DNA of 16,518 bases from Propionibacteriaceae bacterium (GTDB taxonomy: Bacteria; Actinomycetota; Actinomycetes; Propionibacteriales; Propionibacteriaceae), in NCBI GenBank assembly GCA_031254155.1, contig JAIRVA010000144.1:1-16518 (forward strand). Direction: 5' to 3'. The position numbers and the translations under genes are program-made. Positions 15,201-16,518 of the stretch are shown here, one piece after another (positions within the stretch are counted from its first letter, which is position 1; every line of letters begins with the position of its first letter). The notes under the pieces were generated by a model. That model was not told the origin of the DNA. It ran no database searches and saw only the letters and a list, made by a program, of their open reading frames with translations.

Positions 15201-15515
15201 GGTGACGGTCAGGGGGTTGGCGGCGGTCGAGTGCGCGTTGGCGTACGTCAGGGCAGCGCGCAATGTACAGAGGTTATTGGTGATTGTTGTGTCGTAAATA
15301 TCGTTGCCGGGGGCACAAATCTCCCCGGTTACGGTGTACTGGTCGGAGTTGACGTAGAGGGTGTTAGCGGCGGCCTCGGAGTCGGCCGGAGCACCCAGGC
15401 CGAGGGCCAGCGGCGCTACCAGACAGATCGCGAGAAAGGCGGCCAGTACGGTTCGTTGCCGCCCTGACCGATGCTGATGTAACTCTTGTTCATTGAAATG
15501 CTCCGCCGTACCCAC
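12240..15515 (-). CDS. large secreted surface protein: CSLREA, beta-helix, TIG with nested LamG-like domain (1091 aa)
   Basis: Paralog of the 1290-aa protein. Order: lead and signal (hydrophobic 22-42, PADSEAA 43-49), CSLREA-type NNLCTLRAALTYANA (81-95), beta-helix (about 185-495), a beta-sandwich linker (530-613), and an uninterrupted TIG domain 1 (619-718). TIG domain 2 (723-975) contains one LamG-like unit (about 752-922, with GFVGEIGQVAVFD). A single DUF7507-like unit (1031-1077) closes it, and the protein stops 14 residues later. The start is GTG at 15515 with GAGGG six to seven bases upstream, aligned with the paralog's ATG (both give MGTA, and NEQ follows). The TAG stop is formed at the junction with repeat copy 2. 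No cell-wall sorting signal is visible. Function is inferred only: adhesion or glycan binding. Confidence 0.85.
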   Translation of the reverse strand: MGTAEHFNEQELHQHRSGRQRTVLAAFLAICLVAPLALGLGAPADSEAAANTLYVNSDQYTVTGEICAPGNDIYDTTITNNLCTLRAALTYANAHSTAANPLTVTLATDFAATIPDGTTRRITTSVEGPWMATDFGAGMVGTSNAYYAITQPMVVDLENKLGYKLLPGPDVAGIYVDAVGTAASPILLKNLSELQVNEASIVVSGHSSYVTITGGHTQPMDNYFTANFLVIANGASHITLSNYTIGNLWSDDDGYCLSAMVCFVTGGLTGATASDILIDNVTFTVSATTGLCLADNSAGCVANAIVFDNENAVNPISIDGFEVRNSTFNNLWKVGDSPTVLSASPFVGLLLELSNFDFHDNQIINSGSSSTGAYVYHSSVYLPYHPGVPLGGTNYIRNNTFTVDSTHPVTTAIGYYGSVDSPLASASNLFIQDNAFDGFTQETILLDNTGLVTVQRNTFGPHSASQATTAAEESLNVDGGPLLLHNNMNANLKIDPWYPTQTTTAVNAGCTVDLAVAPPTGTVAPSTVPATPVRLDVYWNDAASPSKAEVFVASTAPTLTTAQTITVSVPAQAIDAAGNVTGSFRLQTQAVGTPAYPQLASSQFSRAVPVAGNCQQREVTGVSPAQGPVVGGGTLTVMGQGLTSGNATVHVFLAGLDATGTWVRAECPDLATPAPDTLTCTIPPSPLGGDRTGPAQVTVTWTDAQGTRTLPGQPTYLYTAAAPTLTTFAPAKGGVAGGPYDTCAATGSGLITLVDGASFTGTQWVDPGLTLTATSRVVVRFRSAGPDGTVVGGGAPGAAFGVSRVGTTWQTSYGAQTTRFGQADQAWHTAEVSGNGTKLDGLVVTAGATLGGPIPFVLGGVLVNDGLTAGFVGEIGQVAVFDTGTLTHHLVPAAWTVADQTVLGFLDEVTGHLWPGSGGTLAATLGGAPYVVAPTSLTLDGQPVTGVTVTSATALTCVTLPPHAPATTAAVVTVAGTGSAGLAGAHVYLPNGTLQVETLGWLCTGGETTYDEIVSGCTPVESGGVIPPGTIMWTYTTTYVRTGPESTGGLANVTVSDDEGPVCVIADLPLDTPVRCVKPEPVGAGRTTTAR

Positions 15516-15592
15516 GTACTACCCTCACGAGAAATCGCCTGACGATAACTCCCCTCCGGGCAACAGCATTCTCTCCCAACGCGGCAACCTGT
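15516..15592 (-). promoter_or_regulatory. 5' leader of the 1091-aa gene, conserved with its paralog
   Basis: Starts ACAGGTTGCCGCGTTG five bases after the -10 box and ends TTTCTCGTGAGGG before the GTG start, matching the other leader at both ends, while the middle differs in length and sequence. Confidence 0.55.
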
Positions 15593-15597
15593 GATCC

Positions 15598-15603
15598 AGT
15601 ATA
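15598..15603 (-). promoter_or_regulatory. -10 box of the 1091-aa surface protein gene
   Basis: TATACT on the minus strand at the same distance from the ACAGGTTGCCG block as in the paralog. The -35 position (15621-15626) reads AGCATT, a poor match. ACTGATTA occurs upstream at 15604-15611 and 15655-15662, so an activator may be needed (inference). Confidence 0.6.
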
Positions 15604-15760
15604 ACTGATTATTCAAGAGAAATGCTCGTTCGACAGCAGAAAACTTTGTTTGATACTGATTACGGACTCCTAACGGTCCTGGGACGGGAGGTGACAATCG
15701 TCCCGCGTCGCGGTCGGTTCCGCATCGGCGGGTCATGTACACCAATTGTGCGGTTGCGGG
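15604..15760. other. upstream half of the 328-bp divergent intergenic region (15516-15843)
   Basis: No gene seen. Contains the ACTGATTA pair, a relatively AT-rich stretch (15604-15662), and a small hairpin GGGACG/CGTCCC near 15682-15707. The rest of the region is the surface-protein leader on one side and the promoter of the gene at 15844 on the other. Confidence 0.5.
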
Positions 15761-15825
15761 TTGCCTGGGAGTCCCGCACTTACATAAACTAGTAATGTAT
15801 TACTGGACCCTGGGGAGTCCGTCAC
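15761..15825 (+). promoter_or_regulatory. promoter with operator-like repeats for the gene at 15844
   Basis: TTGCCT (15761-15766), 18 bp, TAAACT (15785-15790, the same -10 as at 3056). AGTAAT-GT-ATTACT (15791-15804) forms an inverted repeat over the expected start point. CTGGGAGTCCCGCAC (15765-15779) and CTGGGGAGTCCGTCAC (15810-15825) are an imperfect direct repeat 45 bp apart flanking the -10. TGCGGG/CCCGCA (15755-15760, 15773-15778) encloses the -35. Such an arrangement suits repressor binding. Confidence 0.5.
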
Positions 15826-15843
15826 ATTCACGAGGGGGTTGCC

Positions 15844-16518
15844 GTGGTGTCAGATGAGCACGTGGTTGCGGGTGTGGCCTCGGTCGTGGCACCCCTCCTC
15901 CCGCCGGCCGGAGCAGCGGCCTTGGGCGGGGGGATGTTCCTCTTCGATGTCGTACGCACGCGACCCAGGCGCCTGGCCAGCGGCCTGAAGGCGCTCCTGC
16001 GGCAGAATCGCCAGTTTCTTGACCACGAGAGCCAGGACTTGGCACCGGGTGATCGCGCTGTTGTGGAGGAACGTTGCGTACACCTGCTTCGAGAGGTTGA
16101 CCACGAGCCGACGCGTGGCCAACTACTGGGTGCCGCACGCCGGGGGTACGCCGAGTTCGAGAACACGCTACTGGAACTGGCCGACAGCCGACGCACCTTC
16201 CTTGGCCTGGGTGACGACGCGCTGGGGTACCGGCGGCTCATTATCGGTGCGGCCTACCAGCTAGCCCTCACTCTGGCTCTGGAATCCGCCGACGCTGCCC
16301 GCAGCCGAATCTACGCAGATCGTTGGAGCGTCAAACAGATCACCGAGCACATCGACGATGTCGGCCAGAAAGTCATTGACAGTCACCACGAGACGATGGA
16401 CGCGATCAGCCAACTCGGAGCAGGGGCCGTAAGCCTGCCAGTCCCGGATCACATCATCGCGGGATTTCGGCCTCGACTGCCCCGCTGGAGGGTGGCACGC
16501 GACGAGATGACTGCCCTC
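15844..16518 (+). CDS. unrecognised protein, N-terminal 225 residues, truncated by the window end
   Basis: A frame starting GTG at 15844 (or GTG at 15847) is open for 225 codons to the last base. AGGGGG at 15833-15838 lies five bases before the first GTG. The protein opens with VVSDEHVVAG and a hydrophobic Ala/Val/Leu/Gly stretch to about residue 37 (ending GGGMFLFDVV), then becomes largely helical and charged: LKALLRQNRQFLDHE, EFENTLLELADSRRTFLG, and ITEHIDDVGQKVIDSHHETM, which looks amphipathic or coiled-coil-like. I recognise no domain. A helical N-terminus of this sort could precede a nucleotide-binding or effector domain, but nothing visible proves that. It is divergent from the surface-protein genes and has its own candidate regulated promoter. 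The opposite-strand frames here look like shadows. Confidence 0.7.
   Translation, partial: MVSDEHVVAGVASVVAPLLPPAGAAALGGGMFLFDVVRTRPRRLASGLKALLRQNRQFLDHESQDLAPGDRAVVEERCVHLLREVDHEPTRGQLLGAARRGYAEFENTLLELADSRRTFLGLGDDALGYRRLIIGAAYQLALTLALESADAARSRIYADRWSVKQITEHIDDVGQKVIDSHHETMDAISQLGAGAVSLPVPDHIIAGFRPRLPRWRVARDEMTAL

Noticed and set aside
15733..15744. TCATGTACACCA also found in repeat copy 2 (about 12164-12175), as a possible partial third repeat
   Set aside because: The match is 12 bases only and flanking sequence is unrelated, so chance is likely.
15800..16241. Minus-strand frames opposite the gene at 15844
   Set aside because: No ribosome site or recognisable domain; the plus-strand frame is open to the window end with a Shine-Dalgarno and promoter.

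Overview
The window is GC-rich, uses Shine-Dalgarno sites and sigma70-like promoters, and encodes lipobox lipoproteins, a CSLREA/beta-helix/TIG surface-protein pair and a C-terminal domain resembling DUF7507. Together these suggest a Gram-positive, probably actinomycetotal, possibly anaerobic host. This is inference from protein style; there is no rRNA or other marker gene. The palindrome GTAC is strikingly frequent.

Layout. (1) 1-1143: the last 30 codons of an AMMECR1-like (AmrA) gene overlap by 4 bp the radical SAM gene amrS of the AmmeMemoRadiSam set. (2) 1132-1293: copy 1 of a 162-bp structured repeat with terminal inverted repeats. It fills the gap before a convergent lipoprotein gene (1298-1918, minus). 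(3) 1919-2272: a structure-rich divergent intergenic region with a G-quadruplex-type run and an 83-bp tandem duplication of a hairpin. (4) 2273-3971: a SpoU/TrmH-type RNA methyltransferase, then a second lipoprotein with its own clear promoter. (5) 3993-6524, minus: an AlbA_2/Schlafen-like ATP-binding protein, preceded by a short-form homoserine dehydrogenase. (6) 6613-15515, minus: two large paralogous secreted proteins (1290 and 1091 aa) flanking a secreted beta-helix protein. Repeat copy 2 (12079-12240) lies exactly at the stop codon of the upstream paralog. (7) 15844-16518, plus: the start of an unrecognised gene running off the window, behind a promoter with operator-like repeats.

The genes fall into housekeeping functions (amrS, RNA methyltransferase, homoserine dehydrogenase) and a cell-surface locus. 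The two large paralogs were duplicated together with their promoter and 5' leader. They then diverged, most visibly by about 190 residues of LamG-like sequence nested inside the first TIG domain of the 1290-aa copy.

The most interesting signals are non-coding. The two 162-bp repeats are gap-free (22 differences by hand count). One 39-nt block is invariant, while the apical hairpin has changed by compensatory pairs, and both copies sit at gene ends in the gene's orientation. No CRISPR array, rRNA, tRNA or transposase gene was seen.
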